Of a stretch of 64,000 bases of DNA, positions 18,964 through 27,046 are shown one piece after another. Location: the NCBI GenBank assembly GCA_016713675.1, contig JADJOS010000005.1, positions 442,939 to 506,938 on the forward strand. The letters run 5' to 3'. How positions within the stretch are numbered: position 1 is the stretch's first letter; each line of letters begins with the position of its first letter. The position numbers and the translations under genes are program-made. The stretch is from Acidobacteriota bacterium (GTDB lineage Bacteria; Acidobacteriota; Blastocatellia; Pyrinomonadales; Pyrinomonadaceae). The notes beneath the pieces were generated by a model. It made no database searches, had not been told where the DNA came from, and saw only the letters and a program-made list of their open reading frames with translations.

Positions 18964-18979
18964 TGGCACACCTCTTGCA
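18964..18979 (+). promoter_or_regulatory. Sigma-54 (RpoN) -24/-12 promoter
   Basis: TGGCAC-ACCTC-TTGCA matches the sigma-54 consensus TGGCAC-N5-TTGCA exactly, with correct GG/GC spacing. Transcription would start near 18990, leaving a leader of about 40 nt before the ATG at 19028. It should make the GltD-like/PFOR operon dependent on RpoN and an AAA+ activator. Confidence 0.75.
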
Positions 18980-19027
18980 GATTGGACCGATTGTTGGTTC
19001 GAACCCAATATGTGATGGAAAACTCAA

Positions 19028-20668
19028 ATGACGCAACTTAAAGGCGATCTCACCGCTCAGGCGGATCTCAAAACTCATGGTGCGGGCACTGGGCCCGTAC
19101 GAAAACGAAGGCCGGTATACGTTGATTTTCTTCCGCCATGCAATCAAGCATGTCCGGCTGGCGAGGATATACAGGCTTGGCTTGACCTGGCTCAGGCCGG
19201 AAAGTACTTCGAAGCCTGGCAGAAACTCACCGAGGATAACCCTCTCGCTGCAGTTCACGGCCGAGTATGCTATCACCCGTGCGAAAGTGCGTGCAACCGG
19301 GGATCGATCGACACATCGGTGAGTATCCACTCGGTCGAACGATTCCTCGGTGACATGGCGATCTCACAAAATTGGAAGTTTGCCTCGCCGAAAATGCGGA
19401 CCGGAAAACGAATACTTGTGATCGGAGCCGGCCCGAGCGGCCTTTCGGCGTCGTATCATCTTGCTCGACTCGGTCACAGTGTCACGATCTATGAGGCTGG
19501 CCCCATGGCCGGCGGAATGATGAACTTCGGCATTCCTGCGTATCGATTGCCTCGTAATGTGCTGAGGGCCGAGATCAAACGAATCGAAGATCTCGGGGTG
19601 CAGATCAGGCTTGATAAAAAGGTTGTTGACGTTATGGCGGAAAAGGCGGAAGGGAACTTTGACGCCGTCTTTATCGCGATCGGTGCCCACATAGGTAAAA
19701 AGACCGACATCCCAGCGAGAGATGCCAGCAAAATTCTGGACGCTGTCACGTTCTTAAGGGACGTTGAACTGGGAAATAAGCCAAACATCGGCCGCCGCGT
19801 AGCCATTTACGGCGGAGGCAATACAGCAATGGATGCCGCACGGACGGCGAAGCGTCTAGGTGCGGAAGAGGCCCTAATTATTTACCGACGCGACCGTGAG
19901 CATATGCCGGCACATGATTTTGAGGCCGACGAGGCCTTGAGCGAAGGTATCAAGATCCATTGGCTCACCACTATCAAAGATCTTGATGAATCATCGTTAA
20001 CTGTTGAACGAATGGAGATCGTCGACGGAAAGCCGGTCCCAACCGGCGAACTCGAAACTCTTGCCGCTGATTCGGTGATCCTTGCCCTGGGCCAGGCGAC
20101 CGAGACAGGATTTCTCGAGGGTGTCGACGGTATTGAATTCGATAGTGACGGTACCGTGATCGTCGACAGGCAAATGATGACAGGCTCTCCGGGCATCTTT
20201 GCCGGAGGCGATATGGTCCCGAGCGAACGAACTGTGACGATCGCGACCGGGCACGGAAGAAAAGCAGCCCGCAATATCGATGCGTGGCTGGATAAACGTA
20301 CTTTCGAGAAAAAGCCGAACAATCCGCTGCTTACGGTTGACCAGCTGCACGTCTGGTATCGAACAAAGGCGGATGCTGCCGAGCAGCCGCATATCGAGCC
20401 CGAAACTGCCGTGAAAGGCTTCGACGAGATCGTCGTCGGCCTTTCAGAGGACGAAGCCCGTTATGAAGCACAACGCTGCTATTCCTGCGGCAATTGCTTT
20501 GAATGTGACGGCTGTTTTGGTTCCTGCCCGGAGGATGCCGTCATCAAGCTAGGTACCGGCCTGCGATATAGATTCGATTACGATCTTTGTACAGGCTGCG
20601 GAACATGTTACGAACAATGCCCATGTCACGCGATCGACCTCATCGGAGAACCGGAGGCAGCAATATGA
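19028..20668 (+). CDS. GltD-like FAD/NAD(P) iron-sulfur oxidoreductase subunit, partner of PFOR (operon B)
   Basis: A 546-residue paralogue of the operon A flavoprotein. It has an N-terminal cluster region (CNQACPAGEDIQAW with Cys38 and Cys42, then CYHPCESACNRG), FAD motif GAGPSGLSASYHLARLG, NAD(P) motif GGGNTAMDAARTAKRLG, and C-terminal ferredoxin-like cysteines (CYSCGNCFECDGCFGSCP, CTGCGTCYEQCP). It overlaps the PFOR gene by 4 bp (ATGA), so a complex or electron-transfer pair is likely: pyruvate-derived electrons to NAD(P), or the reverse. The operon lies behind a sigma-54 promoter. Confidence 0.88.
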   Translation: MTQLKGDLTAQADLKTHGAGTGPVRKRRPVYVDFLPPCNQACPAGEDIQAWLDLAQAGKYFEAWQKLTEDNPLAAVHGRVCYHPCESACNRGSIDTSVSIHSVERFLGDMAISQNWKFASPKMRTGKRILVIGAGPSGLSASYHLARLGHSVTIYEAGPMAGGMMNFGIPAYRLPRNVLRAEIKRIEDLGVQIRLDKKVVDVMAEKAEGNFDAVFIAIGAHIGKKTDIPARDASKILDAVTFLRDVELGNKPNIGRRVAIYGGGNTAMDAARTAKRLGAEEALIIYRRDREHMPAHDFEADEALSEGIKIHWLTTIKDLDESSLTVERMEIVDGKPVPTGELETLAADSVILALGQATETGFLEGVDGIEFDSDGTVIVDRQMMTGSPGIFAGGDMVPSERTVTIATGHGRKAARNIDAWLDKRTFEKKPNNPLLTVDQLHVWYRTKADAAEQPHIEPETAVKGFDEIVVGLSEDEARYEAQRCYSCGNCFECDGCFGSCPEDAVIKLGTGLRYRFDYDLCTGCGTCYEQCPCHAIDLIGEPEAAI

Positions 20669-23600
20669 ATTCCCAACTAAAACACCATCCGGTAACGCTT
20701 GACGGAAATGAGGCTGCTGTTCATGTTGCATATCGCATCAACGAAGTATGTGCGATCTATCCGATCACACCTTCGTCGGCAATGGCCGAATTTGCCGATG
20801 AATGGGCCGCGAAGGACATAAAGAACATCTGGGGAAATATTCCAGATGTGATCGAAATGCAAAGCGAGGGCGGTGCCGCAGGAACCGTCCACGGAGCATT
20901 GCAGACAGGCTCATTGACGACAACATTCACCGCATCACAAGGACTGATGCTGATGTTGCCAAATATGTACAAGATCGCCGGCGAGTTGACGTCGACCGTC
21001 TTTCACGTGGCGGCAAGATCGCTCGCGGCACAGGGTTTGTCGATCTTCGGCGACCATCAGGATGTGATGGCCGCGCGAACCACCGGATTTGCATTGCTGG
21101 CGTCTGCGAGCGTTCAAGAGGCTCACGACATGGCTCTTATCGCACAGGCGACAACGCTCAGATCGCGAATTCCATTTATTCATTTCTTTGACGGATTCAG
21201 AACATCCCATGAAGTAAATAAAATAGATCTCATTTCAGATGCCGATATTCGGGCGATGATCGACGACGAACTCGTTTTTGAACATCGCGGGCGAGCTTTG
21301 AATCCGGATAACCCCTTCATTCGCGGCACGGCGCAGAATCCTGATGTGTATTTCCAGGGACGCGAAACCGTAAATTCGTTCTATGCCGCAGTTCCATCGA
21401 TCCTGAAGGAGGAGATGCGGAAGTTTGCGAAGCTTACCGGCAGGGAATATTCACCGGTCAAGTATTATGGTGCACCGAATGCCGAGAACGTGATCGTTAT
21501 AATGGGTTCGGGCGTGGAAACAACATCGGAAACGGCCGCGTTTCTCGCACAGAAAGGCGAAAAAGTCGGAGTACTTCAGATCTCGCTTTATCGCCCGTTT
21601 CCCGACGACGACTTCATCGCTGCGTTGCCCGCCTCGGTCCGTAAGATCTCTGTTCTCGACCGGACAAAAGAGTCCGGAGCATCCGGCGAACCACTGTATC
21701 AGGACGTTATGATCACGCTGATGGAAGCTGTTTCCGGCGGGAAGTTGGCTCAGATGCCGCTAGTTGTAGGCGGCCGATATGGCCTATCGTCCAAAGAGTT
21801 TACGCCGGCAATGGTCAAGGCTGTTTACGACGAATTGTCCCGATCGAAACCAAAAAATCATTTCACGGTCGGCATTATCGATGATGTCGGGATGACGAGC
21901 ATTGACGTAGACAACAGTTTCAGACTTGATGAGTCGGATTGGACCCAGGCTCTGTTTTTCGGGCTCGGATCGGATGGAACCGTCGGAGCGAATAAGAACA
22001 GCATCAAGATAATTGGCGAGAACACAGACCATTCGGCACAGGGCTATTTTGTTTACGATTCGAAAAAATCCGGGGCCAAGACCGTCTCACACCTTCGTTT
22101 TGGCACCAAACCTATCAAGGCTCCGTATCTGATCTCGTCTGCCGATTTTATTGCTTGCCATCAATTCAATTTTCTCGAGAAGGAAGAGATGTTGTCGCTC
22201 GCCAAGCCGGGCGCGACGTTCCTTCTTAATAGCCCGTATCCGCACGACGAGGTCTGGGACAACATCCCGCTCGCCGTGCAGCGGGCTATCATTGATAAGA
22301 AGATCAAGCTATATGTGATCGACGCTGATGACGTGGCGAGTAAGACCGGAATGGCGGCCCGCATCAACACGATCATGCAGACCTGTTTCTTTGCTCTCTC
22401 GGGCGTGCTGCCGCCGGACGAAGCGATCGCCCAGATCAAGAAAGCGATCGAAAAGACCTATCTCAAAAAGGGGCAGGCGATAGTCGATAAGAATTTTAAT
22501 GCGGTCGACCAGACGCTGGAGAACCTTTTCGAGGTCGAGATCCCGCAAAATACCAATGCCCTGGAAGGAAATGCGGCCGGCATGTCACCAAGAGCTCCGG
22601 AGTTCGTCCGTACGGTTACGCAGATGATGATTAGCGGCAGGGGCGACAGTATACCAGTCAGCGCTCTTCCAATTGACGGAACCTATCCGAGCGGCACTTC
22701 TAAGTGGGAAAAACGGAACGTTTCAAGCCGCGTTGCTGTATGGGAACCGGATCTATGCATTCAATGCGGGAACTGCAGTTTCGTCTGCCCTCACAGCGTG
22801 ATCCGGGCTAAGTTCTTTCACAAGGACCATTTGAGGGAGGCTCCTGACGGTTTCAAATACTCGCCGATCAACGCCCGTGGTTTTCCGGAAACAAAATATT
22901 CACTGAACGTGTATCTGGAGGATTGCACCGGATGTAATCTTTGTTATGAGGTCTGTCCGGTCGATGCTCCGGGCGAGAACGAAAAGCGGGCGATAAACAT
23001 GGCAGATAAGGCCGTAAACCTCGAACCCGATCGTGATAATATTCGCTTCTTCGAGCTCTTGCCGCAGAACAATAAACCGGAAGTTGATTTTTCGACGGTT
23101 CACGGAGTTCAGTTTCTTGAACCGTATTTTGAATTTTCCGGAGCGTGTGCCGGCTGCGGCGAGACACCGTATATAAAGGTTCTTACCCAATTGTTCGGCG
23201 ATCGCCTCTTGGTCGCTAACGCGACCGGATGTTCTTCGATCTACGGCGGCAATTTGCCGACAACTCCATGGACTTCAAATTCTCTCGGGAAAGGGCCGGC
23301 GTGGTCAAATTCGCTTTTTGAGGACAATGCCGAGTTCGGCCTGGGAATGCGTCTGACGGCCGACAAACAGCTGGGAACTGCACACCAGCTGCTGGAAATA
23401 TTACGGCCGGAACTTGGGGATGACCTGGTCGACGAGTTGAAAGATGCTCCTCAGCGGCTCGAAAGCGAGATCCTGCAGCAGCGGTTACGAGTTGCCGAAC
23501 TGAAGGTAAAACTCGCAAAACTAGATAGCACCGAGGCAAAGCATCTGATGTCGGTTGCAGACCAGTTGGTCCATCGCAGCGTTTGGCTTATCGGCGGTGA

Positions 23601-24243
23601 TGGTTGGGCATACGATATTGGTTCGGGCGGGCTGGACCATGCATTGGCGACGGGGCGAAATATCAACATTCTCGTCCTCGATACAGAGGTCTATTCCAAT
23701 ACCGGAGGTCAAATGTCCAAAGCGACGCCGACAGCTGCGTCTGCCAAGTTTGCCGCGGCAGGAAAGCGTGTTGGCAAGAAGGATCTGGCACTTCAGGCAA
23801 TTTCGTACGGGAACGTGTATGTCGCACAGATCGCAATGGGTGCAAATCCGCAGCAAACCCTACTCGCACTTCGCGAGGCGGAAGCATACGATGGCCCGTC
23901 GCTCATACTTGCATACAGCCATTGCATCGCTCATGGCATCGATATGGAAAAAGGGCTTAATCAACAAAAACTAGCGGTTGCGAGCGGTTACTGGCCGCTT
24001 ATCCGATACAATCCGATCCTGCGAAAGAACGATCAGAATCCATTCGTTCTCGATTCGCCAAAACCGTTGATACCGCTCCGGGATTACGCCTATAACGAAC
24101 TGCGTTACAAGGTGCTGACCCAGACCTCACCGGTCGAGGCGGAGCGGTTGATGGTACTCGCCCAAGAGATCGTTGATCTTCGCTGGAAGACATACGAGGA
24201 AATGGCCGGATTTGGAGCTAGCTCGTTCCAGCCGGTTTTCTGA
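20665..24243 (+). CDS. nifJ: Pyruvate:ferredoxin (flavodoxin) oxidoreductase, single-chain
   Basis: A 1192-residue homodimer-type PFOR with normal domain order. It has the N-terminal pyrimidine domain (AIYPITPSSAMAEFADEW), the gamma-like domain (GLGSDGTVGANKNSIKIIG), two [4Fe-4S] clusters (CIQCGNCSFVCPHS at about 695, CTGCNLCYEVCP at about 753), a proximal-cluster CAGCGETPY at about 827, and the ThDP region (GDGWAYDIG at about 976, then YSNTGGQMSKATP). It interconverts pyruvate + CoA and acetyl-CoA + CO2 with low-potential electrons. The ATG at 20665 is chosen because GGAGG lies 7 bases upstream and it overlaps the previous stop; an upstream in-frame ATG lies inside the preceding gene. The nifJ name does not imply nitrogen fixation. 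Confidence 0.95.
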   Translation: MNSQLKHHPVTLDGNEAAVHVAYRINEVCAIYPITPSSAMAEFADEWAAKDIKNIWGNIPDVIEMQSEGGAAGTVHGALQTGSLTTTFTASQGLMLMLPNMYKIAGELTSTVFHVAARSLAAQGLSIFGDHQDVMAARTTGFALLASASVQEAHDMALIAQATTLRSRIPFIHFFDGFRTSHEVNKIDLISDADIRAMIDDELVFEHRGRALNPDNPFIRGTAQNPDVYFQGRETVNSFYAAVPSILKEEMRKFAKLTGREYSPVKYYGAPNAENVIVIMGSGVETTSETAAFLAQKGEKVGVLQISLYRPFPDDDFIAALPASVRKISVLDRTKESGASGEPLYQDVMITLMEAVSGGKLAQMPLVVGGRYGLSSKEFTPAMVKAVYDELSRSKPKNHFTVGIIDDVGMTSIDVDNSFRLDESDWTQALFFGLGSDGTVGANKNSIKIIGENTDHSAQGYFVYDSKKSGAKTVSHLRFGTKPIKAPYLISSADFIACHQFNFLEKEEMLSLAKPGATFLLNSPYPHDEVWDNIPLAVQRAIIDKKIKLYVIDADDVASKTGMAARINTIMQTCFFALSGVLPPDEAIAQIKKAIEKTYLKKGQAIVDKNFNAVDQTLENLFEVEIPQNTNALEGNAAGMSPRAPEFVRTVTQMMISGRGDSIPVSALPIDGTYPSGTSKWEKRNVSSRVAVWEPDLCIQCGNCSFVCPHSVIRAKFFHKDHLREAPDGFKYSPINARGFPETKYSLNVYLEDCTGCNLCYEVCPVDAPGENEKRAINMADKAVNLEPDRDNIRFFELLPQNNKPEVDFSTVHGVQFLEPYFEFSGACAGCGETPYIKVLTQLFGDRLLVANATGCSSIYGGNLPTTPWTSNSLGKGPAWSNSLFEDNAEFGLGMRLTADKQLGTAHQLLEILRPELGDDLVDELKDAPQRLESEILQQRLRVAELKVKLAKLDSTEAKHLMSVADQLVHRSVWLIGGDGWAYDIGSGGLDHALATGRNINILVLDTEVYSNTGGQMSKATPTAASAKFAAAGKRVGKKDLALQAISYGNVYVAQIAMGANPQQTLLALREAEAYDGPSLILAYSHCIAHGIDMEKGLNQQKLAVASGYWPLIRYNPILRKNDQNPFVLDSPKPLIPLRDYAYNELRYKVLTQTSPVEAERLMVLAQEIVDLRWKTYEEMAGFGASSFQPVF

Positions 24244-24397
24244 ACGAGAGAGTATCCGGAGTTCGAATGAGTGGAAAGTCGAACCGCCGCAATTTGCGGC
24301 CATAAGGGCTATTCGTGAGTTCCGTTCAACAGTTTTTCGAAGATCGATCGCACTTTGTGTTACCATTGTCCCGAATTCACAATTGGACTTAACTAAT

Positions 24398-24781
24398 ATG
24401 AAGAAACTAAGCGGTTTGGCGTTGATATTATCGTGCCTTCAACTCTTGTCAGTGTCAGTTATGGCCCAACGGCGTAACGACGATCCGGCGGCCGCCTGCG
24501 GTGCTGCGGGCTGCGGTATTATCGTATGGCTGATCATGATGGTCGTGATCTTCGGGATCGCGATCGGCGTGATCGTGTTCATTGTCAAATGGATCGGCAA
24601 GGATGCGACTTCGCGCGGCATGCCAAACGCCCAGTCGATGAAATGGCTAGGTCTGTTGGGTCTTCTGGGGTTGATAATTTATCTGCTTCAGCGGCCCCAA
24701 GGCAACATGTTCCCATGCCCGCATTGCGGAAAGCCGAGAATGCAAGGTTTGCCGCAGTGTCCGGCCTGCTATCAGCCATAA
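24398..24781 (+). CDS. Small membrane protein with C-terminal zinc-ribbon-like cysteines
   Basis: A 127-residue protein: signal or anchor helix (MKKLSGLALILSCLQLLSVSVMA), a second long hydrophobic segment (CGIIVWLIMMVVIFGIAIGV), a third (WLGLLGLLGLIIYLL), and a short tail with two CxxC pairs (CPHCGKPRMQGLPQCPAC). The paired CxxC suggests a zinc ribbon. The frame is open upstream, but the ATG at 24398 gives a proper signal start. It stops directly before the yidD ATG (0 bp), so the two are co-translated, suggesting a membrane-biogenesis link. Function unknown. Confidence 0.7.
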   Translation: MKKLSGLALILSCLQLLSVSVMAQRRNDDPAAACGAAGCGIIVWLIMMVVIFGIAIGVIVFIVKWIGKDATSRGMPNAQSMKWLGLLGLLGLIIYLLQRPQGNMFPCPHCGKPRMQGLPQCPACYQP

Positions 24782-25093
24782 ATGAGCGTTTGGAAAAAAC
24801 GAGTCTTGGCCGGAGCGGCTTTCGTCGCTCTGCTTTTGATTGCCGACACCCTGCGTTCGCCCGAGAAACAGGCAACAGCAAGCATCTATATAGGTTCTGT
24901 CCATCTTTACCAGAGCTACGGCCGTCCGATGCTTGAGGGTGTGGTAGCTTGCCGATATCGTCCGACCTGCTCGGACTATTCGATCGAGGCGGTCGAACGG
25001 TTTGGCATCGCACGGGGCCTTTATTTGACGGTTATCCGTGTTTATTCATGTGACGAAAGCGTTCCGATGGGAACTGTCAATGAACCTATTTAA
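24782..25093 (+). CDS. yidD: Membrane protein insertion efficiency factor YidD family
   Basis: A 103-residue protein with the family core CRYRPTCSDYSIEAVERFG followed by ARGLYLTVIRVYSC and a PMGTVNEPI ending. An N-terminal hydrophobic helix precedes it. YidD helps YidC/Sec insert inner-membrane proteins. Here it is not next to rnpA or yidC, and the C-terminal motif differs from the enterobacterial HPWGGSGYDPVP type, so it may be a diverged paralogue. Confidence 0.88.
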   Translation: MSVWKKRVLAGAAFVALLLIADTLRSPEKQATASIYIGSVHLYQSYGRPMLEGVVACRYRPTCSDYSIEAVERFGIARGLYLTVIRVYSCDESVPMGTVNEPI

Positions 25094-25102
25094 TTACGAC
25101 TT

Positions 25103-26356
25103 ATGAGGATCAGAATATCGTTCTTTATATTTACACTGCTTATAGGTGGCGCGTCGGCAGTTAAGATCAATGCGGCCAAATGTTCGGATGGGAATGGCCC
25201 GGTCGCGGCATTGATCAAGAACGGCACCGACGCACCGTCAAAAACTCCTCTTATACTTATCCATGGAATTCAGGCGACGACGGACGGTTCCAATGTCGAC
25301 GCCGACAATAAGTCTTGGACAGAATTTATCAAGCTTTTCAATTCCAAAGATTCGCAGCTCAATGGTCGATTTGCATTGTACCTATTTCAATACTGCAGCG
25401 ACCGCGAACCTGTCTCCGTGATCGGAAACAGGCTCAGAGACCTTATCGATCAGAAGATCCCCGACCGGCCGCACGTTATCGTTGCACATAGTATGGGAGG
25501 CCTGATCGCCAAATCATATATGGGCCGCACCGAGCACAACCGTGGTCTCTGGAAGGGCAAAAAGGGTGGCGACACCGTGTCGGCACTGATAACCCTTGCG
25601 ACACCTCATCATGGTACGCCGGGTGCAAATGATCCCGGCACAATGAAACACTTGGTTCCGGACAAATTCGAGGCGATCTATAACGGCGTACAGCAGTATT
25701 ATTGGCGTGCGGAAAAAGGATCGGTTCGTTCGCCGTCGTTACCGAATCGATCCGATCTTCGCTGGGATAATTTTGATGGAAAGCTTGATATTTCAACGAA
25801 AGATGTGAATACAGATCTAGCCGCAAGCAATACCGCCTTCGGCCCATACGCATCAAAACTAATTGCCTACGGCGGAACTGCGCAATCGACCCTATCTGCG
25901 ATCGAAACAGCGTCTATGCTGTTCGAGACAAAATTTGGAAGCGGCAAGCCGATGGATGAACATCGCTTGCTGACCCTTGCAAACATCGGCCTCGTCAACG
26001 GCCTCGACCGTCATTTCGGTGATGCCGACGGACTCGTGCCGCTCGTTAGTTCGCTTTTTTGCGATCAGGAAGGTACTCGAACTGATTCGCGGCCGGTAAA
26101 TTGGATATGTTCATCCGCTGTCCGTGTTCGCCGGTTCGAACCGGGAAACGGAGGCGAGCTGCCTCAAGCCCAACTGCCGGACAAACAAACTCTTAGCATT
26201 TTCCGCAATGGCCGTGGCTTTGACCACCTCGATATGCTAATGAATCAGACGGTGCTTAGATACGTGATCAGCGATCTCGCCGCCTTGCCGTCTTCGCCAT
26301 CGATAAAGCAGCCGCAATCGACTAAAAAGCCCGTAATAACGAGGCGAACCAAATAA
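25103..26356 (+). CDS. Secreted alpha/beta hydrolase, lipase/PGAP1-like
   Basis: A 417-residue protein with signal peptide (MRIRISFFIFTLLIGGASA). The oxyanion region is PLILIHGIQ, the nucleophile elbow AHSMGGLIAKS, and TLATPHHGTPGA is typical of lipase/PGAP1-like hydrolases. A likely acid is in DADGLVPL and the catalytic His in FDHLDML near the C-terminus. The substrate, probably a lipid or ester outside the cytoplasm, is not determinable. It starts 9 bp after yidD and is the last gene before the repeat island. Confidence 0.82.
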   Translation: MRIRISFFIFTLLIGGASAVKINAAKCSDGNGPVAALIKNGTDAPSKTPLILIHGIQATTDGSNVDADNKSWTEFIKLFNSKDSQLNGRFALYLFQYCSDREPVSVIGNRLRDLIDQKIPDRPHVIVAHSMGGLIAKSYMGRTEHNRGLWKGKKGGDTVSALITLATPHHGTPGANDPGTMKHLVPDKFEAIYNGVQQYYWRAEKGSVRSPSLPNRSDLRWDNFDGKLDISTKDVNTDLAASNTAFGPYASKLIAYGGTAQSTLSAIETASMLFETKFGSGKPMDEHRLLTLANIGLVNGLDRHFGDADGLVPLVSSLFCDQEGTRTDSRPVNWICSSAVRVRRFEPGNGGELPQAQLPDKQTLSIFRNGRGFDHLDMLMNQTVLRYVISDLAALPSSPSIKQPQSTKKPVITRRTK

Positions 26357-26629
26357 CAGATTCTTTACGATCAGCGAGCAACAGCGATCGGGGTCATCTA
26401 TGAAGTAACCCGTTGATGTCAAGCTCACGGGTATTTGGGCATCTACTATTTTGTTGGCTGGGGGCAATGTTGCCCCCGCAGTCGATGGGTGCGAATCGGG
26501 GCGGCGATGGGCTGTTTGGGATCTGGCTTTTGAATGGGAATGTTGGAGAGCGATGGGATGTTTGTCGTATTTGTGAGCCGAGGGCAGGATCGGCAGCCTG
26601 CGACGGTCTTTGGGACGAGTTTTTTTGAC

Positions 26630-26722
26630 TGTCGCAAGGCCAATTTTTATTGTCGCTCACCCCGTTTTTTTCTGTCGCAAACCCCCTAAAATATTGTCGC
26701 TAGACCCCTTAAATACTGTCGC
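26630..26722 (+). repeat. Array of five TGTCGC boxes at 21-22-bp spacing
   Basis: TGTCGC starts at 26630, 26651, 26673, 26695 and 26717 (steps of 21, 22, 22 and 22). The middle units also share CCCC at about position 10 and an A/T-rich second half. The near-constant two-turn spacing puts all boxes on one face of the helix. This is the architecture of iterons or of the multiple transposase-binding sites at the ends of TnsB/TniA-type transposons. No replication or transposition gene is in the window. Confidence 0.75.
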
Positions 26723-26763
26723 AGTACGCACTTTTACAGCATTTTTATCATTTTTGTTGATAA

Positions 26764-26785
26764 AATTGTGGTACGTACCACAATT
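26764..26785. promoter_or_regulatory. 22-bp perfect palindrome, likely operator
   Basis: AATTGTGGTAC followed immediately by its exact reverse complement. It lies 41 bp after the last TGTCGC box and about 10 bp before a strong ribosome-binding-like GCGGAGGTG. This looks like the control region of a gene that is no longer intact. Confidence 0.5.
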
Positions 26786-26852
26786 CGCACGCGGAGGTGA
26801 AAAATACACGTTTGGTTCTCCCCAAAAACGCGCCTCAACGCCGATGGATTAG

Positions 26853-26982
26853 CCCGTATTTCCCAAACAGATCTACGAATACAAGGTCTATGACGCCGCC
26901 GCCACAAACACCTCCCACTTCTCAAACCGCGCCGATATTTACGGGGCACCGAAAGAGACCAGGCAGCGGCACATGGCAGAAA
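26853..26982 (+). pseudogene. Possible small gene remnant
   Basis: After a stop at 26850-26852 the same frame reads a protein-like, balanced stretch (QIYEYKVYDAAATNTSHFSN, then RADIYGAPKETRQRHMAE) up to the terminator hairpin. The frame before the stop follows the palindrome and GGAGG signal. I do not recognise the family. Composition is the only support, and it may be chance. Confidence 0.2.
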
Positions 26983-26983
26983 A

Positions 26984-27015
26984 GGCTGTCCGAATCATTT
27001 TTGGTTCGGACAGCC
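26984..27015 (-). terminator. Rho-independent terminator of the LVIVD gene
   Basis: An 11-bp perfect stem (GGCTGTCCGAA / TTCGGACAGCC, ten-base loop) is followed on the minus strand by TTTT. It lies about 30 bp after the stop of the gene at 27047. Confidence 0.85.
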
Positions 27016-27046
27016 CTTCGATTTTTACTTCATCAGCAAGCAACGA

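Larger units (their letters stand above)
18628..19027. other. Divergent intergenic region upstream of the PFOR operon
   Basis: About 400 bp with no convincing gene; short open frames here lack ribosome-binding sites. It contains an inverted repeat at 18912-18942 and a sigma-54-type promoter at 18964-18979, both on the side of the rightward operon. Nothing distinctive was seen in the half next to tldD. Confidence 0.7.
26357..27046. other. Gene-poor island with hairpin, phased repeats and palindrome
   Basis: About 690 bp in which I find no intact gene. In order it holds a GGGGGCAA/TTGCCCCC hairpin (26460-26477), a G-rich stretch, the TGTCGC array (26630-26722), an A/T-rich segment, a 22-bp palindrome (26764-26785) with a GGAGG just after it, a possible gene remnant, and the terminator of the LVIVD gene. 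The composition looks unlike the flanking coding DNA, which suggests a mobile-element remnant. Confidence 0.6.

Noticed and set aside
20665..24243. Evidence for nitrogen fixation from nifJ
   Set aside because: PFOR is widespread in non-fixing bacteria and no other nif gene is visible, although the promoter is sigma-54 type.
26460..26477. GGGGGCAA/TTGCCCCC hairpin as terminator of the hydrolase gene
   Set aside because: No T-run follows on either strand and it lies about 100 bp after the stop.
26413..26628. Small open frame before the box array
   Set aside because: No ribosome-binding site, tryptophan/cysteine-rich odd composition and an equally long frame on the opposite strand.
26630..26722. 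CRISPR-like array
   Set aside because: The repeated unit is only a hexamer plus weak context, there are no long spacers, and no cas genes are present.
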